NCBI RefSeq assembly: GCF_031181555.1
Contig: NZ_JAPSKQ010000036.1
Span: 1-45,477 of the forward strand
Direction of reading: 5' to 3'
Length of the DNA: 45,477 nt
Source: Streptomyces sp.
Lineage (GTDB): Bacteria; Actinomycetota; Actinomycetes; Streptomycetales; Streptomycetaceae
Positions within the stretch are counted from its first letter, which is position 1; the number at the start of each line of letters is the position of its first letter. Of this stretch, positions 1 to 8,737 are shown piece after piece. The notes beneath the pieces were generated by a model. That model was not told the DNA's origin and did not search any database. It saw only the letters and a program-made list of their open reading frames with translations. The position numbers and the translations under genes are program-made.

Positions 1-1
1 C

Positions 2-1831
2 GGCCGGATCACCGCGTCGAACCCGTGCAGCGAGTACATGCACCTGGACAACACGTCCTGCAACCTGGCCTCGCTGAACCTGATGAAGTTCCTCAAGGAC
101 GACGGCAAGGGCAACCAGTCCTTCGAGACCGAGCGCTTCCAGAAGGTCGTCGAGCTGGTCATCACGGCGATGGACATCTCGATCTGCTTCGCGGACTTCC
201 CGACGCAGAAGATCGGCGAGAACACGCGCGCGTTCCGCCAGCTCGGCATCGGCTACGCCAACCTCGGCGCCCTGCTGATGGCCACCGGCCACGCCTACGA
301 CTCCGACGGCGGCCGTGCCCTCGCCGGCGCCATCACCTCCCTGATGACGGGTACGGCCTACCGCCGCTCCGCCGAGCTCGCCGCGGTCGTCGGCCCGTAC
401 GACGGCTATGCCCGCAACGCCGACGCCCACAAGCGCGTCATGAAGCAGCACGCCGACGCCAACGGCACCGCCGTGCGCATGGACGACCTGGACACCCCGG
501 TGTGGGCCGCCGCCACCGAGGCCTGGCAGGACGTGCTGCGCCTCGGCGAGAAGAACGGCTTCCGCAACTCCCAGGCGTCCGTGCTCGCCCCGACCGGCAC
601 GATCGGCCTGGCGATGTCCTGCGACACCACCGGCGTCGAGCCCGACCTCGCGCTGGTCAAGTTCAAGAAGCTGGTCGGCGGCGGCTCGATGCAGATCGTC
701 AACGGCACCGTCCCGCAGGCCCTGCGCCGCCTGGGCTACCAGGAGGAGCAGATCGAGGCGATCGTCGCCCACATCGCCGAGCACGGCAATGTGATCGACG
801 CCCCCGGTCTCAAGCAGGAGCACTACGAGGTGTTCGACTGCGCCATGGGCGAACGTGCCATCTCCCCGATGGGCCACGTCCGCATGATGGCCGCGATCCA
901 GCCCTGGATCTCCGGCGCCATCTCCAAGACGGTCAACATGCCGGAGACGGCGACCGTCGAGGAGGTCGAGGAGATCTACTTCGAGGCCTGGAAGCTGGGC
1001 GTCAAGGCGCTCGCCATCTACCGCGACAACTGCAAGGTCGGCCAGCCGCTCTCCGCCAAGACCAAGGAGAAGGAGAAGGCCGAGATCACCGAGAAGGCCG
1101 AGGAGACGATCCGTACCGCGGTCGAGAAGGTGGTCGAGTACCGCCCGGTCCGCAAGCGTCTCCCGAAGGGTCGTCCCGGCATCACCACTTCCTTCACGGT
1201 CGGCGGCGCCGAGGGTTACATGACCGCCAACTCCTACCCGGACGACGGTCTCGGTGAGGTCTTCCTGAAGATGTCCAAGCAGGGCTCGACCCTCGCGGGC
1301 ATGATGGACGCCTTCTCCATCGCCGTCTCGGTCGGCCTCCAGTACGGCGTGCCGCTGGAGACGTACGTCTCGAAGTTCACCAACATGCGCTTCGAGCCGG
1401 CCGGCATGACGGACGACCCGGACGTGCGGATGGCGCAGTCGATCGTCGACTACATCTTCCGCCGCCTGGCGCTGGACTTCCTGCCCTTCGAGACGCGCTC
1501 CGCGCTCGGCATCCACTCCGCCGAGGAGCGCCAGCGCCACCTGGAGACCGGTTCGTACGAGCAGTCCCTCGACGACGACGAGGTCGACGTCGAGGGCCTG
1601 GCCCAGTCGGCGCCGCGGGCCCAGGAACTGAAGGCCGTCGCCACGCCGAAGGCCGGGACCGAGGTGGCCAAGCCCGCCCCGAAGCAGGCCCACACCAGCG
1701 CCGAGCTGGTGGAGATGCAGCTGGGCATCCAGGCCGACGCCCCGCTGTGCTTCTCCTGCGGCACGAAGATGCAGCGGGCCGGCTCCTGCTACATCTGCGA
1801 GGGCTGCGGCTCGACCAGCGGCTGCAGCTGA
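2..1831 (+). CDS. nrdJ: Vitamin B12-dependent ribonucleotide reductase (class II), C-terminal part
   Basis: Reduces ribonucleotides to deoxyribonucleotides with adenosylcobalamin as radical generator. The gene enters from the left edge, so 609 residues of a protein usually near 950 are present. The first visible residues include NPCSE (Cys codon at 26-28), the loop expected to carry the thiyl-radical cysteine with its Asn and Glu partners. PTGTIGLAMSCDTTG in the middle matches the phosphate-binding loop region. The C-terminus ends in a cysteine cluster (CFSCG, then CYICEGCG), the zinc/thioredoxin-accepting tail of actinobacterial NrdJ. The last ~120 residues before it are a charged, low-complexity linker. 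The partner nrdR would be expected upstream, outside the window. A strong hairpin follows the stop codon. Confidence 0.97.
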   Translation, partial: GRITASNPCSEYMHLDNTSCNLASLNLMKFLKDDGKGNQSFETERFQKVVELVITAMDISICFADFPTQKIGENTRAFRQLGIGYANLGALLMATGHAYDSDGGRALAGAITSLMTGTAYRRSAELAAVVGPYDGYARNADAHKRVMKQHADANGTAVRMDDLDTPVWAAATEAWQDVLRLGEKNGFRNSQASVLAPTGTIGLAMSCDTTGVEPDLALVKFKKLVGGGSMQIVNGTVPQALRRLGYQEEQIEAIVAHIAEHGNVIDAPGLKQEHYEVFDCAMGERAISPMGHVRMMAAIQPWISGAISKTVNMPETATVEEVEEIYFEAWKLGVKALAIYRDNCKVGQPLSAKTKEKEKAEITEKAEETIRTAVEKVVEYRPVRKRLPKGRPGITTSFTVGGAEGYMTANSYPDDGLGEVFLKMSKQGSTLAGMMDAFSIAVSVGLQYGVPLETYVSKFTNMRFEPAGMTDDPDVRMAQSIVDYIFRRLALDFLPFETRSALGIHSAEERQRHLETGSYEQSLDDDEVDVEGLAQSAPRAQELKAVATPKAGTEVAKPAPKQAHTSAELVEMQLGIQADAPLCFSCGTKMQRAGSCYICEGCGSTSGCS

Positions 1832-1866
1832 TCCCGGGCGCGCCGAAGGGGCGCTGACCGAGTGGT

Positions 1867-1901
1867 GAGGCGGGGAGACCTCGACGAGGTTTCCCCGCCT
1901 C
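1867..1901. terminator. Bidirectional rho-independent-like hairpin between nrdJ and the convergent gene
   Basis: Arms GAGGCGGGGA (1867-1876) and TCCCCGCCTC (1892-1901) are perfectly complementary. An inner ACCTC/GAGGT stem extends the hairpin almost to the loop. It lies 36 bp after the nrdJ stop and 36 bp before the end of the convergent gene, so it can serve both. There is no U-tract, as is common in Streptomyces. Confidence 0.85.
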
Positions 1902-1936
1902 GCGGCATCTGTCCCCCGGCGTGCTCTGCGGCGGTC

Positions 1937-3445
1937 TCACAGCCGTCGGGCCTCTTGCTCCATCTCCGCCTTGAGCTCGGGGACGGGCTCCCTCGCCGCG
2001 GCGGCGAGGAGGACCCGGCGGGCCGCAGGAGGAACGAACTCGGTCGGCCAGCCCCTGAGCGCCCGGAGCGCCGTGCGGCGATTCCTGCTCGTTCGGTTGT
2101 TGAGGGCGGTTTCTATCAGTTCCCAGCCGTGGCCCGGGTGGCCGCCCAGCCGGCTCACGATGATGTCGAGGATCCCGTCGAGCTCGTACTCCGTCCCCAG
2201 ACCCAGCCCGGTCGTCGGACCGGTTCGCAGGTCCCGGAGGGGCAGGAGGCGTGCCGCCGCCTCGACGACCGCCGAGATGTCCTCGCTCGGGCAGTCGTCG
2301 ACGAGCAGGAACCAGAGGGTGCTGTCGTGAGGCTCCGACTCCAGCCCTCGCAGGAGGGCCGGGCGGGCCGGGAGGTTCATCCACCTTGCCGCCCATGCCG
2401 CAAGACGACGCGTGCCCGGCTCCTCGGCGGTGAGGCCGGCGAGTACGACGTCCCGTGACGCCGGATCGGCGACCAGCTCCGCGAGTCGGTGCCGAACGCG
2501 CCGCCACTCGTCGTTCCCCCGGCAGCTCGCGCCCCCGTGCGTCTCGTTCAGGAACCGGTCGATCGGCAAGAGGCTCCGGAGCCGCCGCAGCGTGATGCCT
2601 CCGGCCGTGGAGTGGAGCAGGTAACCGTTCAGCGCGCGTGCCGCGCCGTCGTACGACGTCAGCGCCGGCCCCGGTCCGTCGACATCGGTGAGCGCCCGGA
2701 GGATCCTCCCGGCGCCGTCCAGGGTCTCCTCGTCCAATGTCCCGCGGGCCAGGACACCGGCGAGATCACCGACTCTCGCGGCGGTCAGGGCGAAATAGCC
2801 GTCCAGCACGTCGCCCGTGCACGCCTCACGGATCAACCACTCCCGGATCTCGGGATCGGACGCCCCTTCGAGCCGACGGACGGCATCGACGCGAGCCCAG
2901 CCCTCCGCCTGCCGGGCCAGTTCGAACAGGGCCCGGCAGGGGTCGGTCCGGGAGCGCGCCAAGGCCTCGCGGGCCTCGGACGAGAACGCCCAGAGGGCAC
3001 CCGGAGTCTTCAGGACGTCGCTGTCGTCGTCGGTCCCGGCCATGCCCAGCAGCAGGATGCCGAACCGGACGGCGTTGGGGTGCTCACCGTGTGTCGCGAA
3101 CCACCGGCCCAGCCGGCGCACGCGGTCGGAGGGAAGGGACCGCTCGCGCAGGGTCACCCCGAGGGTTCGCTCGTGATCCCGCCACACGATGCGCCGGAGC
3201 TGTCTGTCCAGGACGGACGCCGCCCGGCGATCGGGACCGGAACGGATCAGCCGCGTGGCGGTGGCGGCTATCCGCGCGGCAGCGTCCTTCGAGAGGTTGG
3301 CGCGGCGGCTCGGCCGGGGCTGCTTGTAAGGAAGCCGATGGCGTGGTTGCCCCGGGTGCTGACGCTCGGCCGCCAGGGCACGGCTGTAGAGGGAAGGCCG
3401 GCCACTGAGGGTCCCGCCCAGGTCCCACGACTGCGGGCGGCTCAC
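1937..3445 (-). CDS. Hypothetical protein, HEAT-repeat-like
   Basis: A 502-residue protein I cannot name. It is built of alternating short Leu/Ala/Arg-rich helices (for example around GTRRLAAWAARW and NRRTALRALRGW), which suggests an alpha-solenoid of HEAT/Armadillo type. There is no signal peptide or membrane segment. The GTG at 3445 is the first start after an in-frame stop. It overlaps the stop of a 12-residue upstream mini-ORF (GTGA overlap), with no clear ribosome site of its own. The first ~45 residues are Arg/Pro/Gln-rich and may not all be translated. It follows the TerD-family gene on the same strand by 129 bp. Function unknown; a scaffold or protein-interaction role is only an inference from the fold. 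Confidence 0.7.
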   Translation of the reverse strand: MSRPQSWDLGGTLSGRPSLYSRALAAERQHPGQPRHRLPYKQPRPSRRANLSKDAAARIAATATRLIRSGPDRRAASVLDRQLRRIVWRDHERTLGVTLRERSLPSDRVRRLGRWFATHGEHPNAVRFGILLLGMAGTDDDSDVLKTPGALWAFSSEAREALARSRTDPCRALFELARQAEGWARVDAVRRLEGASDPEIREWLIREACTGDVLDGYFALTAARVGDLAGVLARGTLDEETLDGAGRILRALTDVDGPGPALTSYDGAARALNGYLLHSTAGGITLRRLRSLLPIDRFLNETHGGASCRGNDEWRRVRHRLAELVADPASRDVVLAGLTAEEPGTRRLAAWAARWMNLPARPALLRGLESEPHDSTLWFLLVDDCPSEDISAVVEAAARLLPLRDLRTGPTTGLGLGTEYELDGILDIIVSRLGGHPGHGWELIETALNNRTSRNRRTALRALRGWPTEFVPPAARRVLLAAAAREPVPELKAEMEQEARRL

Positions 3446-3574
3446 CGGACGGGGACCCGGGTGTCCTTTCGCTTGTTCATGCGGTGATCTTCACAGGTGG
3501 GCCGGGACCGTGCAAGAGCCGTGCCACCGGTGAGTACGGCACGCAGGGGCCGGGCTCGGGCACCAACCGCCGGG

Positions 3575-4108
3575 TCAGGGCCGGCGCGCCGCTCCCATCA
3601 CGCGGGCGAAGATCGCCGGGTCGCCCTCGAAGCCCTGGACACCGGGGTGGAAGTCCCAGGCTCCGGAGCCGTCCCGGACGAACTCCGCGACCGTCGCCGC
3701 CGTGGCCCCCGGGACACCGCCGAAGTCGTCCTCGGCCAGGACGGTGTACCCCTCGCGGATGCGCAGACCCGGGTTGCCCACACCGGAGAACGTGCGCCGC
3801 GCCTGGTGCTGCTGTATGACGACGCCGACCACCACGCGCGCGTACCGCCCGTCGAGGCGGTCCAGCTCCAGCGTCATGACCTCGTCGAAGCCGAAGCCCC
3901 TGCCGTCCTTGCTGTCCCGGTTGAGCGTGATGGTGCCGTCGGGGGAGCGGCTGTCGAAGTGCACCACGTAGGCGGGATCGCCGTGCGGGTCGCTCGCCGG
4001 ATAGGGCGCGGCGACGAGATCCAGGTCGGTCGACGGCTCCCCCGAGGGACTCGGGTCCCACCTCAGCGCGATCTCGACCTTGCGGATGCCCTTGTTGAGG
4101 CCGTTCAC
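3575..4108 (-). CDS. TerD family protein
   Basis: A 177-residue member of the TerD/CABP1 family of cytoplasmic calcium-binding proteins, associated with tellurite resistance and stress responses. Visible hallmarks are an N-terminal strand with DLDLVAAPYP, the central HFDSRSPDGTITLNRDSKDG with acidic metal-binding side chains, the GFGFDEVMTLELDRL block, and a C-terminal GNPGLRIREGY. The length is close to the usual ~190. The GTG start at 4108 has AAGGGG about 8 nt upstream; the reading frame stays open far upstream, but that part is antisense to the next gene and not protein-like. No other ter genes are next to it, so it is an isolated paralogue whose specific role cannot be read from context. 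Confidence 0.85.
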   Translation of the reverse strand: MNGLNKGIRKVEIALRWDPSPSGEPSTDLDLVAAPYPASDPHGDPAYVVHFDSRSPDGTITLNRDSKDGRGFGFDEVMTLELDRLDGRYARVVVGVVIQQHQARRTFSGVGNPGLRIREGYTVLAEDDFGGVPGATAATVAEFVRDGSGAWDFHPGVQGFEGDPAIFARVMGAARRP

Positions 4109-4252
4109 CAGTTTTCCCCTTCCCCGTGGCCGTCCTGCCGCCCACCCCAACCACCGGGCGGTCCCGGCGGGTTGTCCATCCTGCCACGCACACGGTGGCA
4201 CGCGCGGGAAAGCAGTCCACCCGAGGGTGACCGACGCCACGCTTCCTGGCCT

Positions 4253-4258
4253 TACGAT
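4253..4258 (+). promoter_or_regulatory. -10 element TACGAT for a leaderless transcript
   Basis: TACGAT ends 6 nt before the GTG start at 4265, placing transcription initiation on or next to the start codon. No Shine-Dalgarno sequence is present in the gap. Confidence 0.55.
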
Positions 4259-4264
4259 GGCGCG

Positions 4265-4870
4265 GTGCTGGTCAAGTGGATTCGCTGCACCGTGGTGGAC
4301 CGCCGCGGGTTCGAACGGGGGCAGCGGAAGTGGGCGGGGCTTCTGGGGGAGCCGGGGTTTCGCGGACAGGGCGGGGGCTGGAGCCGGGGGCGGCCGGACG
4401 TGGCGCACATCTTCTCCTTCTGGGAGAGCCGTGCCTTCTACGACTCCTTCATGGCGCGCTCCCACGACCGGCTCGCCTCGGCCCAGTCGGGCACCTTCAA
4501 GGACGCTCAGGTCAGGCTCTTCGACCACCGCTTCGACGTGAAGACCGGCTTCGAACCGCGCTTCACGGACGCCGACCTGCTCAGAGCGGCGCTGTGCCGG
4601 GTCCGCGAGGAGCGGGCGGAACACTTCGTGCTGATGCAGGAGAAGGTCTGGAACCCGGCGATGGCCGGCTCGCCCGGGATGGTCCGCGGGCTGTTCGGCG
4701 AGGCGCCCGGGAACGAGTTCCTGGTGCTGTCGATGTGGCGGTCCGCGGCCGAGCACGGCAAGTACCGCACCGAGAGAGTGGAACGCCTCGCCCTGCGGGC
4801 GCAGACGGAGGCCGACGTCGTGGCCCTCACGGGGGACGTCGTGGACATGGAACCTGCCTGGACGGTTTGA
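4265..4870 (+). CDS. DUF4937 (YdbC-like) domain protein
   Basis: A 201-residue cytoplasmic protein. The start VLVKWIRC and the block HIFSFWESRAFYDSFM identify the DUF4937/YdbC-type domain, which adopts a ferredoxin-like alpha/beta barrel related to antibiotic-biosynthesis monooxygenase folds. A second half (HFVLMQEKVWNPAM through EFLVLSMW) looks like another copy of the same fold, so the protein is probably a fused dimer. No catalytic residues can be assigned. The GTG start is chosen because the family consensus begins there and TACGAT sits 6 nt upstream. It is divergent from the TerD-family gene with a 156-bp spacer. Function unknown. Confidence 0.85.
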   Translation: MLVKWIRCTVVDRRGFERGQRKWAGLLGEPGFRGQGGGWSRGRPDVAHIFSFWESRAFYDSFMARSHDRLASAQSGTFKDAQVRLFDHRFDVKTGFEPRFTDADLLRAALCRVREERAEHFVLMQEKVWNPAMAGSPGMVRGLFGEAPGNEFLVLSMWRSAAEHGKYRTERVERLALRAQTEADVVALTGDVVDMEPAWTV

Positions 4871-4988
4871 TTCCCGGACGCCCGGAGGCGCGCCCTCGTG
4901 CGGCCCGTGACGCGGGACATGTGTGAACTGTGCCGTAAGGGGCCCGTACGAGTGCTCGCCGACGCGTCACCCGATCTAGGGTTTTGGC

Positions 4989-5648
4989 ATGGCACGACCA
5001 CGGCGCATCGTCCTTGTCCGGCACGGCGAATCAACGGGCAATATTGACGACTCCGTCTACGAGCGCGAACCCGACCACGCCCTGGCCCTGACCGAGCGGG
5101 GATGGCGGCAGGCGGAGGACACGGGCAGGCGGTTGCGGGAACTGTTCGGCCGGGAACGCGTCAGCGTCTACGTCTCCCCGTACCGCCGGACGCACCAGAC
5201 GCTGAGCGCCTTCGGCCTCGACCCGGGGCTCATACGCGTGCGCGAGGAGCCGCGGCTGCGCGAGCAGGACTGGGGCAACTGGCAGGACCGCGACGACGTA
5301 CGTCTGCAGAAGGCCTACCGGGACGCCTACGGGCACTTCTTCTACCGCTTCGCCCAGGGCGAGTCCGGAGCCGACGTCTACGACCGGGTCGGCGGCTTCC
5401 TGGAGAGCCTGTTCCGCAGCTTCGAGGCGCCCGATCATCCGCCGAACGTCCTCATCGTCACCCACGGTCTGGCCATGCGGCTGTTCTGCATGCGGTGGTT
5501 CCACTGGACCGTGGCGGAGTTCGAGTCGCTGTCGAACCCGGGGAACGCCGAGATGCGGGTGCTCGTTCTGGGGGAGAACGGCAAGTACACCCTCGACCGC
5601 CCCTTCGAGCGCTGGCGAGATCCGGAACCGTACGGGATCACCGGATAG
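4989..5648 (+). CDS. Histidine phosphatase family protein (phosphoglycerate mutase-like)
   Basis: 219 residues. The N-terminal LVRHGES motif (His near residue 11) is the phospho-accepting histidine of the branch-1 histidine phosphatase superfamily. SPYRRTHQT supplies a second arginine, and VTHGLAMR near residue 157 the second catalytic histidine. RLREQDWGNWQD is the variable region seen in broad-specificity phosphatases rather than glycolytic mutases, so a small phosphorylated metabolite is the likelier substrate. AGGG precedes the ATG by about 8 nt. The ADP-ribosylglycohydrolase gene begins 12 nt after the stop codon, suggesting co-transcription, although that gene may also have its own promoter. 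Confidence 0.9.
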   Translation: MARPRRIVLVRHGESTGNIDDSVYEREPDHALALTERGWRQAEDTGRRLRELFGRERVSVYVSPYRRTHQTLSAFGLDPGLIRVREEPRLREQDWGNWQDRDDVRLQKAYRDAYGHFFYRFAQGESGADVYDRVGGFLESLFRSFEAPDHPPNVLIVTHGLAMRLFCMRWFHWTVAEFESLSNPGNAEMRVLVLGENGKYTLDRPFERWRDPEPYGITG

Positions 5649-5651
5649 AGT
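5646..5651 (+). promoter_or_regulatory. Candidate -10 element TAGAGT overlapping the phosphatase stop codon
   Basis: TAGAGT contains the TAG stop of the upstream gene and ends 9 nt before the ATG at 5661. It could drive a very short-leader or leaderless transcript of the downstream gene. Confidence 0.4.
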
Positions 5652-5660
5652 GGCAGGGCG

Positions 5661-6569
5661 ATGACCGCTGATTCCTCTCCCGCCGGGCGCCTGGAGCGCG
5701 CCCTGGCCAGCCTGCGCGGACTGTCGGTGGGGGACGCGCTCGGCTCGCAGTTCTTCGTTCCGGTGAACTACCCGCTGCTCAAGCGCCGCGAACTGCCCCA
5801 CGGACCCTGGCAGTGGACCGATGACACCGAGATGGCCTGTTCCGTCGTGGCCGTCCTGGCCACCCACCACCGGATCGACCAGGACGCCCTCGCGCAGTCC
5901 TTCGCCGAGCACCAGGACTTCGACCGGGGTTACGGCCCCGCGGTCGGCCGGCTGCTGCGACTGGTCCGTGAAGGGGGCGACTGGCGCGAGCTCGCCGCCG
6001 CGCTCTTCAACGGACAGGGTTCCTGGGGCAACGGCGCCGCGATGCGGATCGCCCCGTTGGGCGCCTGGTACGCGGACGACCCGGAGCAGGCCACTCACCA
6101 GGCGGAGATCTCGGCCTACCCCACCCATCAGCACCGCGAGGCCGTGGTCGGTGCCATGGCCGTCGCCGCGGCAGCCGCATTCGCCGCCGCCCCCGGCGGG
6201 CCGCCCGGCGCGGAGGCCCTCCTCGACGGGGTCATCGCACTGGTGCCCACGAGGAGCGCGGTCGGCGCCGGGCTGCGCCGGGCCCGGGACATGCTCGACT
6301 ACGGTGACGCGGCCACCGTCGCCGCCGTGCTGGGCTGCGGACGGCGCACGACGGCCCATGACACCGTGCCGTTCGCGCTCTGGTCGGCCGCCCGGGCACT
6401 GGGCGACTACGAGCGGGCCTTCTGGACGACGGCACAGGCGGGCGGGGACGTCGACACGACCTGTGCCATCGTGGGCGGGGTGATCGCCGCCGGGAAGGCG
6501 GGGGCACCGCCCGCCGAGTGGGCCGACCGGGTCGAGCCGCTGCCGGACTGGATGCCGACCTCGGTCTGA
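5661..6569 (+). CDS. ADP-ribosylglycohydrolase family protein
   Basis: A 302-residue all-alpha hydrolase expected to remove ADP-ribose from proteins or small molecules with two Mg2+ ions. The metal-ligand motif WTDDTEM is at residues 52-58, and the C-terminal GGDVDTTCAIVGG supplies the second cluster of acidic ligands. GLSVGDALG near the N-terminus is the conserved substrate-loop start. Length is normal for the DraG/ARH family. It lies 12 bp after the histidine phosphatase gene. No ADP-ribosyltransferase or toxin is next to it, so a toxin-antitoxin role (DarG-like) is not supported by context. Confidence 0.92.
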   Translation: MTADSSPAGRLERALASLRGLSVGDALGSQFFVPVNYPLLKRRELPHGPWQWTDDTEMACSVVAVLATHHRIDQDALAQSFAEHQDFDRGYGPAVGRLLRLVREGGDWRELAAALFNGQGSWGNGAAMRIAPLGAWYADDPEQATHQAEISAYPTHQHREAVVGAMAVAAAAAFAAAPGGPPGAEALLDGVIALVPTRSAVGAGLRRARDMLDYGDAATVAAVLGCGRRTTAHDTVPFALWSAARALGDYERAFWTTAQAGGDVDTTCAIVGGVIAAGKAGAPPAEWADRVEPLPDWMPTSV

Positions 6570-7005
6570 GGGCCTGTCCACCGGCTCACCCCGGTCGCAG
6601 GCCGCCCGAACGGTGCCGGTGAGCTCCGGGACGGCCGGCACGAGTCCCCGGCGTCGAGAACTCTCCGTGCGGTCCCGGGAACTCTCCGTGGCCGCCCGCG
6701 CGTTGTCGGGACATCCGCCGTGTGAGCCATGAGGTCCGGCACATGCAGGCGGGGTGCGAGGAGCGTCGTCGAAGAGTGCCGTCGGGGGAATCGTGAAAGC
6801 ACTGCTCACTGTGTTGCTCGCCCTGAGGGCTGCGGTGGCGCGGTCCGGTGTCCCGGCCGGGGCACCCGGGCGGTGGTGCCGGCCCTCCGGGCGCCGGCGC
6901 GGGTCCGGCCGGCGCCGGCCGGACAGGGGGCGGCCCGGCGCTCTCCGACCGATCCCCGTGACCTCCGTCGGTGAGCTGCCGGGCCGGACCCGTGGCGTTC
7001 CCCTG
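6570..7005. other. 436-bp convergent intergenic region with repeats
   Basis: No convincing gene. It contains a 12-bp direct repeat (GAACTCTCCGTG at 6658-6669 and 6679-6690) and a perfect 22-bp GC palindrome at 6903-6924. The palindrome could fold as a terminator serving the two convergent genes. A signal-peptide-like start at 6793 leads into Arg/Pro-rich sequence that does not look like protein. Confidence 0.5.
6903..6924. repeat. Perfect 22-bp GC palindrome
   Basis: The half-site GTCCGGCCGGC is followed immediately by its reverse complement. It sits in the convergent gap and may act as a cruciform or terminator hairpin. Confidence 0.6.
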
Positions 7006-8553
7006 TCAGCCGATGCCCGGACCGGCCGAGCCGGAGAGCGCCTCCAGGTCGCTCTTGCGGACCCGGATGACCAGCCACGCGGTGGCCAGGGCGAGCGCGG
7101 CCATCGCGGCAGCCGGGACGAAGGCCGTCGAGATGCCCTGCGCGAGCACCTCGTGCCCCCAGGGGGCGGGCAGCTGCTGGGTCTGCGCGAACTCGGCCTT
7201 CTGCTCCGGCGTCCCTTCGGCGAGGAAGTTCGGGACCTGCTTCTCCGCCTCGTCCCTGCTGGCCGTGCCGAACACCGTCGTCAGGAGGGCCAGTCCCACC
7301 GACCCGCCCACCTGCTGGGTCGCGTTGAGCAGCCCGGACGCCGCGCCGGCCTCGTGCTGGGCCACACCGGAGACCGCGGTGAGCGTCAGTGTCACGAAGT
7401 TCAGGCCCATGCCGAAGCCGAAGATCAGCATCGGGCCGAGGACGCCGCCGGCGTAGGAGCTGTCGGAACTGATCAGCGTCTGCCAGGCCAGTCCGGTCGC
7501 GGCGAGTGCCGAGCCGATGAGCATGAACGGCTTGGGCCCGAAGACGGGCAGGAACCGCTGCGACAGTCCTGCTCCGAGCGCGATCACGACGGTCACCGGC
7601 AGGAAGGCCAGACCGGCCTCGATCGGGCTGTATCCGAGCACGTTCTGCACGAAGAGAACGATGTAGAAGAACATGCCGAACATCGCCGCGGCCAGGCTGA
7701 GCATGATCACATACGTGCCCGAGCGGTTGCGGTCGGCGAACATCCGCAGCGGGGTGATCGGCTCCTTGGCCCGGGACTCGATCAGCGCGAAGGCCACCAG
7801 CAGCACCACGGAGGCCGCGAACGAGCCGATGGTCACACCGTCCCGCCAGCCCTCCTCCGCCGCGCGGATGAAGCCGTAGACGAGGGATGCCATACCGGCC
7901 GTCGAGGTCACCGCGCCCGCGATGTCGAAACGGCCGGTGTGCCGCTCGGACTCGTTGATGTACATCGGGGTGAGTACGGCGATCAGCACACCGATCGGCA
8001 CGTTGACGAAGAGCACCCACCGCCAGTCGAGCCACTCGGTGAGCATGCCGCCCGCGAGCAGACCGATGGCGCCGCCGCCCGCGGAGACCGCGGCGAAGAC
8101 ACCGAAGGCCCGGTTGCGCTCGGGACCCTCCGGGAACGTGGTGGTGATGAGCGCCAGCGAGGTGGGCGACGCGATCGCGCCGCCCACACCCTGCAGAACG
8201 CGCGCCGCCAGCAACTGCCACGGCTCCTGGGCGAATCCGCCGAGCAGCGAGGCGAGGGTGAACAGCAGGATGCCGGTCATGAAGACGCGGCGGCGGCCGA
8301 GGATGTCACCGGCCCGGCCGCCGAGGAGCAGCAGGCCGCCGAAGGTCAGGGTGTAGGAGCTGACCACCCAGGTGAGGTCGGTGGTGCTGAACTCGAGAGC
8401 GTTTTGAATGTGCGGCAGCGCGATGTTCACAATCGTCGCGTCGAGTACCACCATGAGTTGGCAGGCCGCGATGACGGTGAGCGCGATGCCGGGATGTCCC
8501 TCCCGGCGGGCCGCACCTGGCTTCTGGTCCTGGATCAACGGAGAGGTTGTCAC
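7006..8553 (-). CDS. MFS drug exporter, DHA2 family (EmrB/QacA type, 14 TMS)
   Basis: 515 residues with about 14 predicted membrane helices. LDATIVNIALP in the first helix is the DHA2 signature (motif D1). GGRAGDILGRRRVF is motif A in the loop between helices 2 and 3, and AVSAGGGAIGLLAGG is the antiporter motif C. It is therefore expected to export drugs or secondary metabolites using the proton gradient. The GTG start at 8553 has GGGGGA 6 nt upstream. It is divergent from a TetR regulator, and a perfect palindrome overlaps its own -10 region (TTGACG at 8606-8601, N18, TTCACT). Derepression of the pump by a ligand of the TetR protein is the likely logic. Confidence 0.93.
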   Translation of the reverse strand: MTTSPLIQDQKPGAARREGHPGIALTVIAACQLMVVLDATIVNIALPHIQNALEFSTTDLTWVVSSYTLTFGGLLLLGGRAGDILGRRRVFMTGILLFTLASLLGGFAQEPWQLLAARVLQGVGGAIASPTSLALITTTFPEGPERNRAFGVFAAVSAGGGAIGLLAGGMLTEWLDWRWVLFVNVPIGVLIAVLTPMYINESERHTGRFDIAGAVTSTAGMASLVYGFIRAAEEGWRDGVTIGSFAASVVLLVAFALIESRAKEPITPLRMFADRNRSGTYVIMLSLAAAMFGMFFYIVLFVQNVLGYSPIEAGLAFLPVTVVIALGAGLSQRFLPVFGPKPFMLIGSALAATGLAWQTLISSDSSYAGGVLGPMLIFGFGMGLNFVTLTLTAVSGVAQHEAGAASGLLNATQQVGGSVGLALLTTVFGTASRDEAEKQVPNFLAEGTPEQKAEFAQTQQLPAPWGHEVLAQGISTAFVPAAAMAALALATAWLVIRVRKSDLEALSGSAGPGIG

Positions 8554-8575
8554 TATGGGTCCCCCACGAATGCGT

Positions 8576-8597
8576 CAGTGAACGCTCGCGTTCACTG
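8576..8597. promoter_or_regulatory. TetR-type operator 1 (perfect palindrome)
   Basis: Arms CAGTGAACGC and GCGTTCACTG are separated by two bases. The site covers the likely -10 of the efflux-pump promoter on the minus strand, which would give direct repression. Confidence 0.8.
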
Positions 8598-8622
8598 TTG
8601 CGTCAACGGTAGGAGCCCCCGA

Positions 8623-8644
8623 CAGTGAACGCAAGCGTCCACTA
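8623..8644. promoter_or_regulatory. TetR-type operator 2 (near-copy)
   Basis: Same left arm CAGTGAACGC, two-base centre, right arm GCGTCCACTA with two mismatches. The centre lies 47 bp from operator 1, on the side of the regulator gene, suggesting autoregulation with lower affinity. Confidence 0.75.
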
Positions 8645-8737
8645 AATGTGATGTCGCTCGGCATGTCCCCCGTAGGTGCCGCGCGGCCCGTGCCCATCCC
8701 CGAATGCCCGCTTCCTCTGCTCGTTGGAGAGAGTCAG

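Noticed and set aside
5661..6569. ADP-ribosylglycohydrolase as the antitoxin of a DarTG-like pair
   Set aside because: No ADP-ribosyltransferase gene is adjacent; the neighbours are a histidine phosphatase and an efflux pump.
6793..6995. GTG at 6793 opening a signal-peptide-like MKALLTVLLALRAAVA
   Set aside because: The following residues are Arg/Gly/Pro-rich with no protein character, and the frame runs antisense through the efflux gene. It is most likely chance.
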